Shown: positions 16,541 through 25,810, numbered from the stretch's first letter. The stretch: 59,063 nucleotides of DNA from Fimenecus sp052273625 (GCA_052273625.1 DAVZHW010000009.1:1-59063), one strand, 5' to 3'. The notes: generated from the sequence alone by a model not told the origin. Translations and numbers: made by a program.

Positions 16541-16633
16541 CACAAAACCCTAACGGGAGTGGATTTTTCAAGAGAAATCTTTTTTTCGCCACGCAGAGAT
16601 GCTCTGTGTGGCTTTTTTGTTGTGAGGTAAGAG
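16541..16633 (+). promoter_or_regulatory. MATE 5' leader with strong terminator (attenuator candidate)
   Basis: Between promoter and gene lies a very strong intrinsic terminator: GCCACGCAGAG (16588-16598), ATG loop, CTCTGTGTGGC (16602-16612), then T6. A smaller hairpin GATTTTTC/GAGAAATC (16562-16579) with its own T7 precedes it. GTGG at 16559-16562 can pair with CCAC at 16589-16592, a possible antiterminator. The MATE gene can only be expressed if this terminator is bypassed, so regulation by a ligand or by translation is likely. I cannot assign it to a known riboswitch class. Confidence 0.7.
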
Positions 16634-17971
16634 ATGGATAATAATTTTATGAAGGAAAAGAAAATTTTACCGCTTGTTATTTCAATGTCGTTGCCTATGG
16701 TGGTGTCAATGGCGGTAAATTCACTTTACAATATCGTCGACAGCTACTTTGTTGCTAAAATAAGCGAGGACGCAATGACGGCGCTGTCGCTTGTGTATCC
16801 GGTGCAAAGTCTTATGACGGCGATTGCGGTCGGCTTCGGAATAGGTATGAACGCAAGAATAGCCTATTGCCTCGGTGCAGGCAGAAAAAAGGAAGCCGAC
16901 GAAGCGGCTGTAACGGGCTTGCTTTTGAGTGCGGCGCACGGCGTTTTGCTTATGATAGTATGCATTTTGGGTATGCGTTGGTTTTTGTCATTGTACACGG
17001 ATGACGAAGCGTTAATCGAGATGGGACTTGCCTATGCAAACAGGGCGTTCTTGTTTTCGGTTGTGATTATGCTCGGCATTTCGCTTGAAAAGGTGTTTCA
17101 GGCGGTCGGCAGAATGAACAGCACAATGGTTTGTATGCTGCTCGGCTTTATAACGAATATCGTGCTTGACCCGATTATGATTTTCGGCTTGTGCGGCTGT
17201 CCTAAAATGGGAATGTCGGGCGCGGCATACGCTACGGGAATCGGACAGAGCGTAACGCTTTTGGCTTATGTTGCGGCTCTTATCATTTCTCCGTTGCCCG
17301 TATCGTTTTCAAAAAGAGATATCAGCTTTAATAAAGAGCTTATGAAAAAGCTCTATTTGGTCGGTATACCCGCTTCGCTCAACATGGCGCTGCCGTCGCT
17401 TCTCATTTCCTCGCTCAACGGAATTTTGGCGACGTTCTCGGATAAATATGTGCTTGTTCTCGGTGCGTATTATAAGCTTCAGACCTTTATTTATCTTTCT
17501 GCGAACGGAATTATTCAGGGCATCAGACCGCTTGTCAGCTTCAACTTCGGTGCAGGCGAAAACGGCAGAGTACGCAAGATTTTCAACACTTCACTTGCGT
17601 TGACCTCGGGTATTATGGCGTTGGGCGTTGCACTTTCGTTTATCATTCCCGACAAAATGATAGGACTTTTCACGGAAAATCCCGACACGGTGCAAATCGG
17701 CGTCAAGGCACTTCATATAATCTGTATAGGCTTCATATTCTCGGCAATGTCGGTAACTTGTTGCGGTGTGCTTGAGGCTCTCGGAAAAGGACTTGAATCG
17801 CTTATAATTTCATTTTCGAGATATGCTATGATAATCATTCCTGCGGCTTATGCTTTGAGTAAAATAATGGGCGCACAGGGCGTGTTTACAGCTTTCCCCG
17901 TCGCTGAAATTCTAACCGCCGTCGCATCATTCTTTATCTATCAAAGACTTAGAAAAAAAGAACTTAAATAG
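16634..17971 (+). CDS. MATE family multidrug/cation antiporter
   Basis: A 445-residue, 12-helix membrane protein of the MATE (DinF/NorM-like) family, which exports cationic drugs or metabolites in exchange for Na+ or H+. Family features are the N-terminal LPLVISMSLPMVVSMAVNSLYNIVDSYFVAK type start, written here in parts as SLPMVVSM and NIVDSYFVAK (residues 20-48), and the QGIRPLVSFNFGAG block that opens the second half. Also present is the internal GLCGCPKMGMSGAAYAT loop. The ATG follows GTGAGGTAAGAG. It is expressed alone behind a terminator-bearing leader and is closed by its own terminator. Confidence 0.93.
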   Translation: MDNNFMKEKKILPLVISMSLPMVVSMAVNSLYNIVDSYFVAKISEDAMTALSLVYPVQSLMTAIAVGFGIGMNARIAYCLGAGRKKEADEAAVTGLLLSAAHGVLLMIVCILGMRWFLSLYTDDEALIEMGLAYANRAFLFSVVIMLGISLEKVFQAVGRMNSTMVCMLLGFITNIVLDPIMIFGLCGCPKMGMSGAAYATGIGQSVTLLAYVAALIISPLPVSFSKRDISFNKELMKKLYLVGIPASLNMALPSLLISSLNGILATFSDKYVLVLGAYYKLQTFIYLSANGIIQGIRPLVSFNFGAGENGRVRKIFNTSLALTSGIMALGVALSFIIPDKMIGLFTENPDTVQIGVKALHIICIGFIFSAMSVTCCGVLEALGKGLESLIISFSRYAMIIIPAAYALSKIMGAQGVFTAFPVAEILTAVASFFIYQRLRKKELK

Positions 17972-17975
17972 CAAG

Positions 17976-18012
17976 AACGGAGTAACTCGAAATGAATTAC
18001 TCCGTTTTTTAA
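17976..18012 (+). terminator. Terminator of the MATE gene
   Basis: AACGGAGTAA (17976-17985) pairs with TTACTCCGTT (17997-18006), followed by TTTTTT. Confidence 0.9.
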
Positions 18013-18019
18013 TGTGAAA

Positions 18020-19408
18020 TTATTTTGTTTCTTTTTCCTTTAGCATATCAATCATCATATGCGCAGATTTGTAAATATCTCCGCAGCCCATTGTCAACAC
18101 AAGGTCGCCCGCCTTTGCGTTTTTGACAACGTAATTGGCAACCTCTTTTTGAGTGTTGAACCAAACGGAATTCGGAATTTTTTCGGCTAATTGCGAGGTG
18201 TAAATTCCGTAGGTGTTCGTCTCTCTTGAGCCCATAATCTCGGTCATAACGCACCTGTCGGGAATTTTGAGAACGTCCACGAACTCGTCAAAGTGCATAA
18301 CTGTTCTCGAATAGGTAAACGGCTGAAATACCGCCCACACGGTGTTGTAACCCAATTTCATAGCCGCTTCGAGCGTAACCTTGAGCTCTGCCGGGTGATG
18401 AGCATAATCGTCTATAAAGTCAATTCCGCAATAAGTGCCGAGCTTTTCAAAGCGTCTGCCTGCACCCGTAAAGCTTTCAAGTCCCTCAATGCAAGCCTCA
18501 AATTTTGCGCCCGAATATATTGCGCTTGCGATTGAAGCGAGAGCGTTGAGAATATTGTGAACACCGGGTACTGCAAGAGAAATCCTGCCGAGCTTTTTGC
18601 CCTTATACATAACGTCAAAGCGAGTGTATGCGCCGTTTACAGACTCGATGTTTTCGGCATAGTAATCGTTTTTGTCGGAGAAGCCGAACGAAATCATATC
18701 CTTGCCTTCGATACCCTCAACGGCTTTCAGGGTGTTTTCGTCGTCGCCGTTGTAAATTACCGCACTTTTGGCAAGACAGGCGAATTTATGGAAACTCAAA
18801 ATAAGATTGTCGAGCGTTTTGAAGTATTCCATATGATCCTCGTCAATGTTGAGTATAACCGCAACATTCGGGAAAAGATGCAAAAATGTATCGACATATT
18901 CGCACGCCTCGCAGACAATCGTATCGCTCTTTCCCACTCTGCCGTAGCTGTCCGTAAGCGGAAGCTTGCCGCCTATAACCGCCGACGGATCAAGGTCTGC
19001 CGAGAGCATTGCCTGAACGGTCATTGAGGTTGTGGTCGTCTTGCCGTGAGTTCCGCAAATTCCGATACAGTTGTCAAAATGCTTTGTTACCTCGCCGAAA
19101 AGCTCTGCTCTCGTAAAGGTCGGAATACCGCTTGCAAGGGCAGCCTCCAGCTCTTCGTTTCCACGCTGAATTGCGGCGGAATAAACTATCATATCCGCAC
19201 CTTTTATGTTTTCGGCTTTTTGCCCCATCATAACAGGGATGCCGAGCTTGCGAATACGCTCAACGATTGAGCTCTCGTTATTGTCCGAGCCTTGAAGCGA
19301 ATAACCCTTTGCGTGGAGAATTTCGGCAAGAGGGCACATACCGCTTCCGCCTATGCCGATAAAATGTATTTTTTTTGCGTTTCTTAAAACTTCGGAAATA
19401 TTACTCAT
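18020..19408 (-). CDS. murC: UDP-N-acetylmuramate--L-alanine ligase
   Basis: Cytoplasmic Mur ligase that adds L-Ala to UDP-MurNAc, the first step of the peptidoglycan stem peptide. The 462 residues fit the family. The N-terminal Rossmann-like motif HFIGIGGSGMCPLAEIL (15-31), P-loop GICGTHGKTTTTS, the central NIDEDHMEYF and the C-terminal DYAHHPAEL are intact. It is monocistronic and diverges from the dipicolinate genes. Confidence 0.97.
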   Translation of the reverse strand: MSNISEVLRNAKKIHFIGIGGSGMCPLAEILHAKGYSLQGSDNNESSIVERIRKLGIPVMMGQKAENIKGADMIVYSAAIQRGNEELEAALASGIPTFTRAELFGEVTKHFDNCIGICGTHGKTTTTSMTVQAMLSADLDPSAVIGGKLPLTDSYGRVGKSDTIVCEACEYVDTFLHLFPNVAVILNIDEDHMEYFKTLDNLILSFHKFACLAKSAVIYNGDDENTLKAVEGIEGKDMISFGFSDKNDYYAENIESVNGAYTRFDVMYKGKKLGRISLAVPGVHNILNALASIASAIYSGAKFEACIEGLESFTGAGRRFEKLGTYCGIDFIDDYAHHPAELKVTLEAAMKLGYNTVWAVFQPFTYSRTVMHFDEFVDVLKIPDRCVMTEIMGSRETNTYGIYTSQLAEKIPNSVWFNTQKEVANYVVKNAKAGDLVLTMGCGDIYKSAHMMIDMLKEKETK

Positions 19409-19555
19409 ATATAATACCTGCTTAAATTATTTTATATTTTACACATTATATTATATTGCAAAATCAGAAAAATTCAAACACTATTTTACCGATTGGCACA
19501 ATAAATGTTTTCTTTTCATAGAATGTATTGTAGAATTAAGACGGAGGTATGCCGT

Positions 19556-20386
19556 ATGGAAAAGAAAAATATAATTATTCTCGGCGGCGATAAACGCTTT
19601 GAACAGGTAAAAACGCAGCTGTCCGACAAGGGCTTTTCCGTTTGTGAATGTAAGAGCGAAGCAGAGCTTTTATCGCATACGGAAAACAGCAAAACAGTTG
19701 TTCTTCCGCTTCCTGTGAGTCGGGACGGCGTAAATATAAATATAAATTGCAAAAATGAGCCGATAAGTCTCAAAACGCTTGTTTCCCGCCTTGAAAAAGG
19801 CGACACAGTGATAGGCGGAATTGTCAGTCCTCAATTAAAATCCGAGCTTATTAAAAAAGGCGTTGCGGTTTTTGACTACTACGACGGCGAAATGATAAAC
19901 GAAAACGCCGTGCTTACCGCAAAGGCTCTTTTGAACGTGTTTTCGGAAAATAATATTGATTTTCACAATATGCGTTCTTTAATAACGGGCTTCGGCAGAA
20001 CGGCGAGGGCGACGGCAGACTTATTGTGTACAGAAAATTGCGATTTTTCTATATGTGCAAGAAGCGAGCAAGCAGAAAGGCAGGCAAGGGATAAAAATTA
20101 TGACTTCTTTTATCTTGATACTCTGCCCGATAAAATAAATGATTATCGACTTGTGATAAATACCGTACCCGCCTTAATACTCAACGAAAAGGTCTTGTCC
20201 GAGGCGGATAAATCAACCGTTATTGTCGATATTGCCTCCGCACCGTTCGGAGCAGACGAAAATACGGCGAAAGCCTTTTCAATAAAGCTTATCAGGGCGT
20301 TGGCATTGCCCGGCAAATACTGTCCGAGGCAGGCAGGCGCTCTTATAGCGGACAGAATAGAGAGTATTTGTTCAGGAGGTAGGTAA
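19556..20386 (+). CDS. spoVFA: Dipicolinate synthase subunit A
   Basis: SpoVFA/DpaA, the NAD(P)-binding subunit of the enzyme that makes dipicolinic acid in the mother cell for the spore core. The 276-residue protein starts IIILGGDKRFEQV, and a second Rossmann motif ITGFGRTARATADLL is near residue 143. The tail ALPGKYCPRQAGALIADRI is typical of the family. I chose the ATG at 19556 because GGAGG lies eight bases upstream; an earlier ATG at 19505 lacks one. It abuts spoVFB with no gap. Sigma-K control is expected, but I could not see a convincing sigma-K promoter. Confidence 0.94.
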   Translation: MEKKNIIILGGDKRFEQVKTQLSDKGFSVCECKSEAELLSHTENSKTVVLPLPVSRDGVNININCKNEPISLKTLVSRLEKGDTVIGGIVSPQLKSELIKKGVAVFDYYDGEMINENAVLTAKALLNVFSENNIDFHNMRSLITGFGRTARATADLLCTENCDFSICARSEQAERQARDKNYDFFYLDTLPDKINDYRLVINTVPALILNEKVLSEADKSTVIVDIASAPFGADENTAKAFSIKLIRALALPGKYCPRQAGALIADRIESICSGGR

Positions 20387-20953
20387 ATGGTAAATGTGGG
20401 CTTTGCAATGTGCGGCTCGTTCTGCACATTTTCTAAGGTTATCCCGCAGATGTCCGCCCTAAAGGAGATGGGATATAACGTTATCCCGATAATGTCGCAA
20501 AACGCATATTCAACCGATACCCGTTTCGGAAAGGCAAAGGCTTTTACGGACGAAATTTCCGAAATCACGGGCAACGAAATTATACACACGATTTTTTCAG
20601 CCGAGCCGATAGGTCCTAAAAAAATGCTTGACGCACTTGTTGTCGCACCCTGTACGGGAAATACGCTCGGAAAGCTTGCAAACGGAATAACCGACACCTC
20701 GGTTACGCTTGCCGTGAAGGCTCATTTGAGAAATGACAGACCTGTTATTATCGCCGTTTCGACAAATGACGCACTCGGTGCATCGGCTAAAAATATCGGC
20801 TTACTTATGAATTCGAAAAATATGTATTTTGTGCCTTTAAGGCAGGATGACTGCACAAACAAACCGAACTCGGCGGTTGCGGATTTTGAAAAGATACCCG
20901 AAACGCTTAAAAACGCTCTTATGGGAAAACAACTTGAGCCTATGATATTTTGA
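20387..20953 (+). CDS. spoVFB: Dipicolinate synthase subunit B (flavoprotein)
   Basis: SpoVFB/DpaB, a 188-residue flavoprotein-family partner of SpoVFA in dipicolinate formation during sporulation. It has the flavoprotein fold signature MCGSFCTF near residue 6, the VVAPCTGNTLGKLANGITD block and the PVIIAVSTNDALG block. The ribosome binding site AGGAGGTAGGTAA lies inside the end of spoVFA, so the subunits are translated together. A terminator follows. Confidence 0.94.
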   Translation: MVNVGFAMCGSFCTFSKVIPQMSALKEMGYNVIPIMSQNAYSTDTRFGKAKAFTDEISEITGNEIIHTIFSAEPIGPKKMLDALVVAPCTGNTLGKLANGITDTSVTLAVKAHLRNDRPVIIAVSTNDALGASAKNIGLLMNSKNMYFVPLRQDDCTNKPNSAVADFEKIPETLKNALMGKQLEPMIF

Positions 20954-20967
20954 ATAAGAAATTTTGA

Positions 20968-21006
20968 CGGGAATGCACTTGCTTTAATGCGTTCCCGATT
21001 TTTTAT
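20968..21006 (+). terminator. Terminator of spoVFAB
   Basis: CGGGAATGCA pairs with TGCGTTCCCG (one T-G pair), followed by ATTTTTTA. Confidence 0.85.
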
Positions 21007-21058
21007 TATAAATTTCCGTTGTTTTTGTACAAATCCGATAGAAATGTCTTGAAAACCC

Positions 21059-21087
21059 TTGCAAGAATGTGGATTTTGTTTTATTAT
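21059..21087 (+). promoter_or_regulatory. Promoter of the GH3 gene
   Basis: TTGCAA (21059-21064), 17 bp spacer, TATTAT (21082-21087), 47 bp before the ATG. Confidence 0.6.
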
Positions 21088-21133
21088 ATACTACGAAAAT
21101 TAAATTGTTTTCGTTTATTAAGGGAGGATACAT

Positions 21134-23584
21134 ATGGCATTAAAACACGCAGACTTAATCGCAAAAATGACGCTTGAAGAAAAAGCGAGCATGTGCGACG
21201 GACTTGATTATTGGCACAGCCAACCCATTGACCGTTTGGGCATTAAATCGGTAAGCCTTAACGACGGACCTCACGGCATTCGTAAAAAGGGTGATCCGGA
21301 GGCTGCAAAGAAGGGCGAAACAGAACTTCTCAAGGGCGTTCCGGCTATCTGCTTCCCCACAGCATCGGCTACTGCTTGCTCATGGGATACAGACCTTATC
21401 AGAAGAATGGGCGAGGCTCTCGGTGACGAGTGCAGAAAGGAAAGAGTTTCCGTTCTTTTGGGACCGGGTACCAACATTAAGCGTTCTCCCCTTTGCGGAA
21501 GAAACTTTGAGTATTTCTCGGAGGATCCCGAGCTTGCGGGCGAGATGGCTGCTTCATTTATCAACGGTGTTCAGTCAAAGGGCATCGGCACATCGCTCAA
21601 GCACTATGCCGCAAACAATCAGGAGACAAGACGTATGACCGTCAACACCGTAGCGGACGAAAGAACGCTTCGTGAGATTTATCTCCGCCCGTTTGAAATT
21701 GCTGTTAAAAAGGCTCAGCCGTGGACAATAATGTGCGCTTATGAAAGACTTAACGGCTATTATTGCGCAGAAAATAAATGGCTTCTTACAGACGTTCTCC
21801 GTGACGATTGGGGCTATGAAAACCTTGTCGTAACAGACTGGGGTGCTGAAAACGAGAGAGTTTCTGGTCTTATCGCAGGTCAGGAAATCGAAATGCCCTC
21901 ATCCTGCGGTGCAGGCACACAGAAGATTTGCGACGCTGTAAAGGACGGCTCACTTGACGTTGCTGTTCTCGACCACGCAGTTGACCTTATTCTTGATATG
22001 GTTGACAAGTCGGTTGCAACACTCGGCGAATACACATACGACCCGAAGGAGCATCACCGCCTTGCAAGAGAGATTGCAGGTCAATGCATGGTTCTTATGA
22101 AGAATGACAATAATCTTCTTCCTCTTAAAAAGGACGCTAAAATCGCTGTTATCGGCGAGATGGCAAAGAAGCCCCGTTATCAGGGCGCAGGCTCATCACT
22201 CATCAACCCCATTGACCTTGACAATGCGTTTGACACAATGACTAAGGAAATGGGCGTAAGCGTTGAATATGCGCAGGGCTATTCAACCGAAAAGAAAAAC
22301 AAGATTTCTGACGATGAATTTGTCGCAGAGGCTGTTGAAAAGGCAAAGAACGCAGAAGCTGCAGTTCTCTTTATCGGTCTTACAGACGAATTTGAAACAG
22401 AGGGTAACGACAGAAAGCACCTCGGTATTCCTCCGCTTCACAACAGACTTGTTGAGGAAGTCCTCAAGGTTAATAAGAATGTTGTAGTTGTACTTTCGGG
22501 CGGCTCTTCGGTTGAAATGCCGTGGGCTGACGAGGTTCCGGCTATCCTTAATGAGTTCCTTACAGGTCAGGCGGCAGGCAGTGCTGTTTGCGATATTCTC
22601 TTCGGCGACGTTAACCCCTCGGGTAAACTTTCTGAAACATATCCCTATGCTCTTGAGGACAACTCAAGCGCTAACTACTTCCCCGGCACTCCCGTTTCGG
22701 TTGAGTACAGAGAGGGTATTTATGTAGGTTACAGATATTACGACACCGCAAACAAGGCTGTTCGTTTCCCGTTCGGACACGGTCTTTCCTACACAACATT
22801 TGAATACAGCGACATTAAGTTGTCGTCTGACAGCATAAAGGACACAGATACCGTTACAGTTACCTTTAAGGTAAAGAACACAGGCTCAAGAGACGGCGCA
22901 GAGGTTGCAGAGCTTTATGTTTCCGATGTTGAATCGACAATTTACAGACCTGTTAAAGAACTCAAGGGCTTTAAGAAGGTATTCCTTAAAGCAGGAGAGG
23001 AAAAAGAGGTTTCAATCGACCTTGAAAAGCGTGCATTTGCTTTCTTTAATGTTGACGCTCACGATTGGCAGGTTGAGTCGGGCGAGTTCAAGATCTTGGT
23101 CGGTGCGTCAAGCCGTGACATTAGACTTGAGGCTTCGCTCAATGTTGAATCGACAGTTGCTTACGCTGTTCCCGATTATCATAAGATGGCTCCGTCATAC
23201 TACGGCGCAGACATTATGAAGGTTTCCGACGAAGAATTCACGGCTGTTCTCGGTCATGAAATTCCCCCTTCGGTTCGTGATAAGAGCCAGCCTCTTAACT
23301 ACCTCAACACCATTGAGGACGCTAAAGACGGTAAGTGGGGCGGAAGAATTTACAGAAAGCTCTTGAAGATGCTCGGCGAGGATACAATGATGGGCGCAGT
23401 AGCGGTACAGACACCCATTAAGAACTTTATTTCAATGAGCTTCGGCATATTCAGTCCGAAAATGGCTGACGGCTTGCTTCTCATTCTTGATGAGGATAAG
23501 TTCTGGAGAGGTCTCGGTAAGATTATCGCCGGCTTCCTCTTCGGCGGCGGAATTAAAAAGCTCGGCAGACTTAAACAAATATAA
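21134..23584 (+). CDS. Family 3 glycoside hydrolase (beta-glucosidase type)
   Basis: An 816-residue cytoplasmic GH3 enzyme with the usual order: TIM-barrel domain (LIAKMTLEEKASMCDG start; KHYAANNQET; nucleophile in VVTDWGAEN), alpha/beta sandwich (acid/base region TEGNDRKHLGIP) and fibronectin III-like C-terminal domain (GLSYTTFEYSDIKLS). It releases glucose or xylose from beta-linked oligosaccharides. An unusual C-terminal stretch of about 100 residues (from HEIPPSVRDKSQPLNYLNTIED) extends past the FnIII domain and ends with a hydrophobic, glycine-rich segment. AGGGAGGATACAT precedes the ATG. Frequent use of optimal codons suggests high expression. Confidence 0.95.
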   Translation: MALKHADLIAKMTLEEKASMCDGLDYWHSQPIDRLGIKSVSLNDGPHGIRKKGDPEAAKKGETELLKGVPAICFPTASATACSWDTDLIRRMGEALGDECRKERVSVLLGPGTNIKRSPLCGRNFEYFSEDPELAGEMAASFINGVQSKGIGTSLKHYAANNQETRRMTVNTVADERTLREIYLRPFEIAVKKAQPWTIMCAYERLNGYYCAENKWLLTDVLRDDWGYENLVVTDWGAENERVSGLIAGQEIEMPSSCGAGTQKICDAVKDGSLDVAVLDHAVDLILDMVDKSVATLGEYTYDPKEHHRLAREIAGQCMVLMKNDNNLLPLKKDAKIAVIGEMAKKPRYQGAGSSLINPIDLDNAFDTMTKEMGVSVEYAQGYSTEKKNKISDDEFVAEAVEKAKNAEAAVLFIGLTDEFETEGNDRKHLGIPPLHNRLVEEVLKVNKNVVVVLSGGSSVEMPWADEVPAILNEFLTGQAAGSAVCDILFGDVNPSGKLSETYPYALEDNSSANYFPGTPVSVEYREGIYVGYRYYDTANKAVRFPFGHGLSYTTFEYSDIKLSSDSIKDTDTVTVTFKVKNTGSRDGAEVAELYVSDVESTIYRPVKELKGFKKVFLKAGEEKEVSIDLEKRAFAFFNVDAHDWQVESGEFKILVGASSRDIRLEASLNVESTVAYAVPDYHKMAPSYYGADIMKVSDEEFTAVLGHEIPPSVRDKSQPLNYLNTIEDAKDGKWGGRIYRKLLKMLGEDTMMGAVAVQTPIKNFISMSFGIFSPKMADGLLLILDEDKFWRGLGKIIAGFLFGGGIKKLGRLKQI

Positions 23585-23597
23585 TATCAATAAAAAT

Positions 23598-23629
23598 AAG
23601 GCACTCTTTCGTTTCGAAGGGGTGCCTTA
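23598..23629 (-). terminator. Terminator of the GH13-YbaK operon
   Basis: AAGGCAC..GTGCCTT hairpin; the T tract (ATTTTTATT) follows on the minus strand, 30 bp after the deacylase stop. It may also slow plus-strand transcripts from GH3. Confidence 0.7.
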
Positions 23630-23658
23630 AATGCTGCTTTTTCGCTCTAACTGCGATT

Positions 23659-24147
23659 TTATTTTGTTGTAACCTCTGCATATTTCGCACAGACAAGCCT
23701 TGAAAGGTCGGCAGGGGAGAGTTCGACCTGCGTGCCGATTTTTCCGCCGCTTACGGTTATTGTCTCCTTGCTCTCTGCGGAAGAATCAATAACGGTCGGA
23801 AACTGCTTTTTCATTCCGATAGGACTGCAGCCGCCACGGATATAGCCCGTTATCTGATTTATGTCCTTAACGTGTATCATCTCGACTGATTTTTCGCCGA
23901 CTGCCGAAGCGGAAAGCTTCAAGTCAAGCTCTTTTTCGACGGGGATGACAAACACATAATATGCTTTTGATTTGCCCTTAAGAACAAGGGTTTTGAACAC
24001 TCTTTCAGGGTCTTGAGAGAGCATTTTCGCAACGCTTACGCCGTCAACCGCAACGCCCTCCTCGTGCTCGTAAAAATGTGTCTTGTAAGCGACCTTTTCC
24101 TTGTCAAGAATACGCATTACATTTGTTTTAATCTCTTTTTTACTCAT
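23659..24147 (-). CDS. ybaK: Cys-tRNA(Pro)/aminoacyl-tRNA deacylase, YbaK/EbsC family
   Basis: A 162-residue YbaK/EbsC-type editing domain that hydrolyses mischarged Cys-tRNA(Pro). Family features are the EEGVAVDGVSVAKML start of the fold, TLVLKGKSKAYYVFVIPVEKELDLK and GGCSPIGMKKQFPTVID. The ATG at 24147 overlaps the end of the GH13 gene by eight bases (ATGAGTAA), so it is coupled to it; an upstream in-frame ATG at 24213 would lie well inside that gene. The pairing with a glucosidase has no evident metabolic logic. Confidence 0.9.
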   Translation of the reverse strand: MSKKEIKTNVMRILDKEKVAYKTHFYEHEEGVAVDGVSVAKMLSQDPERVFKTLVLKGKSKAYYVFVIPVEKELDLKLSASAVGEKSVEMIHVKDINQITGYIRGGCSPIGMKKQFPTVIDSSAESKETITVSGGKIGTQVELSPADLSRLVCAKYAEVTTK

Positions 24148-25810
24148 ATAAATACACTCTTGCCTCATACGGACGAAGCGCACAGACGTTACGCTTTGAC
24201 TCGGGATTTTCATAGTTGCAAAGGATTATTTTGCCCTTTGTCAAATCAAATTCCTCGGGTGCGTGGAAGGTAAAGGTTTCGTCCGAGAACGAACAAACCA
24301 CAAGCGCACGCTTACCCTCATAATTACGCTCATAGCAATAGATTACGTCGCTGTCGGCAAAATGCTCCTTGTAATCGCCGTAAATGATTATCTTGTTTTC
24401 CTTTCTGACCTTTAATAATTTGCGGTAGAAATTGAGGATTGAATTGGGGTCCTTTTCCTCGTTTTCAACGTTGATTTCCGTGTAATTCGGGTTTACGCCA
24501 AACCACGGCTTAACGGTTGAGAAGCCTGCGTATTCGCTTGAGTCCCATTGAACGGGAGTGCGTGCGTTCTCACGGCTTGTCTTGTTGGCAATGTCAAGAT
24601 AACGCTTGCCCTTTATACCGAATTTCGCAAAAAGCTTTTGGTTGTTAAAGGTAACAACGTCCTTGAACTCGTTTATATCGTCAAGGTGGTTGTTGAGCAT
24701 ACCGATTTCCTGTCCTTGATAGATAAACGGCGTACCCGACTGCATAAAGCAAGCCGTTGCAAGCATTGTACCGCTTTCACGACGGAATTTTTCGTTGCCG
24801 TAGCGGCTGATAATTCTCGGGTGGTCGTGATTTTCAAGATACAGTGCATTCCAAGCTTTACCGTAAAGGTCCTTTTGCCAATGCGTAAATGCTCTTTTAA
24901 GCTTTTTAAGGCTAAAGGGCATTGCGATTGTATCGGTCATAAAGCAGTCCGCCTGCATATGGTCAAAGCCTATCATCATATCAAGCTCGGGATCGTCACC
25001 CGAGGTAAATTCAATGCAGTCCTTTGAGCTTGACATAGGCGATTCGCCGACAACGAAGCAATCGTATTTATCGATTACGTCGTGGCGGAATTCTTTTAAG
25101 TATTCGTGGATGTGAGGACCTTTTTTATAATGCTCAACACCCGTTGCTATCGGAAGCGGGAAGCCGTTGGGCAAGCCCTCTTTCTTTGAAATGAATGTGA
25201 TAACGTCCTCACGGAAGCCGTCAACACCCATATCGAGCCAAAATCTCATAATCGATTTAACTTCTTCGCGGACTTTCGGGTTATCCATATTGAGGTCGGG
25301 CTGTTTTTTCGCAAAAACATGAAGATAATATTCGTCACGCTCGGGGACATATTCCCACGCACCGCCCTCAAAGGTCGAAAGCCAGTTGTTCGGAGGACGC
25401 TTACCGTTCTTGCCCTTGCCTTTTCTCCAGAAATAGTAATCGTGATAAGGGTTATCCCTGCTCTTTCTGCTCTCCTTGAACCATTCGTGCTCGTCGGAGG
25501 TGTGATTTACAACAAGGTCCATTATAACCTTAAGACCTCGCTTGTGAGCCTCGTCGAGAACCTTTTTGAACGTTTCAAGTCCGCCGTATTCCTCGGCAAT
25601 ATCCTTGTAGTCGGATATGTCATAGCCGTAGTCTGCAAGCGGAGAGGGATATATCGGAGAAAACCAAATTGCGTCAACGCCGAGGCTCTTTATGTAGTCG
25701 AGCTTATCGAGCACGCCGTAGAGGTCGCCGATGCCGTCGCCGTTACCGTCCTTGAAGCTTCTGCACCAAATCTGGTAGACAGCCATTTCCTTGTACCAAC
25801 CGTTATTCAT
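24140..25810 (-). CDS. GH13 oligo-1,6-glucosidase / alpha-glucosidase
   Basis: A 556-residue GH13 (subfamily 31-like) enzyme that cleaves alpha-1,6 or alpha-1,4 glucosidic bonds of isomalto- or malto-oligosaccharides. The conserved regions are in order: YQIWCRSFKDGNGDGIGDL, DLVVNHTSDEHEWF, GVDGFREDVI (nucleophile Asp), VVGESP (acid/base Glu) and ENHDHPR (transition-state Asp). The calcium-loop-like DGNGDGIGDL matches the family. There is no signal peptide, so it is cytoplasmic. The ATG at 25810 follows AGGATGTGATTTT; an upstream in-frame ATG at 25909 lacks such a site. Trehalose-6-phosphate hydrolase is the main alternative. Confidence 0.94.
   Translation of the reverse strand: MNNGWYKEMAVYQIWCRSFKDGNGDGIGDLYGVLDKLDYIKSLGVDAIWFSPIYPSPLADYGYDISDYKDIAEEYGGLETFKKVLDEAHKRGLKVIMDLVVNHTSDEHEWFKESRKSRDNPYHDYYFWRKGKGKNGKRPPNNWLSTFEGGAWEYVPERDEYYLHVFAKKQPDLNMDNPKVREEVKSIMRFWLDMGVDGFREDVITFISKKEGLPNGFPLPIATGVEHYKKGPHIHEYLKEFRHDVIDKYDCFVVGESPMSSSKDCIEFTSGDDPELDMMIGFDHMQADCFMTDTIAMPFSLKKLKRAFTHWQKDLYGKAWNALYLENHDHPRIISRYGNEKFRRESGTMLATACFMQSGTPFIYQGQEIGMLNNHLDDINEFKDVVTFNNQKLFAKFGIKGKRYLDIANKTSRENARTPVQWDSSEYAGFSTVKPWFGVNPNYTEINVENEEKDPNSILNFYRKLLKVRKENKIIIYGDYKEHFADSDVIYCYERNYEGKRALVVCSFSDETFTFHAPEEFDLTKGKIILCNYENPESKRNVCALRPYEARVYLYE

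Noticed and set aside
16541..16633. preQ1, guanidine, fluoride or yybP-type riboswitch before the MATE gene
   Set aside because: I compared the leader with the conserved blocks of these classes as I remember them and found no match.
16516..16640. A 41-codon leader peptide gene before MATE
   Set aside because: The first ATG codons lie inside the promoter and no ribosome binding site is seen, so I kept it only as a remark on the leader and not as a gene.
24140..25810. Trehalose-6-phosphate hydrolase (treC) for the GH13 gene
   Set aside because: The motifs do not separate it from oligo-1,6-glucosidases, and no trehalose PTS or TreR lies nearby, so the broader name is safer.
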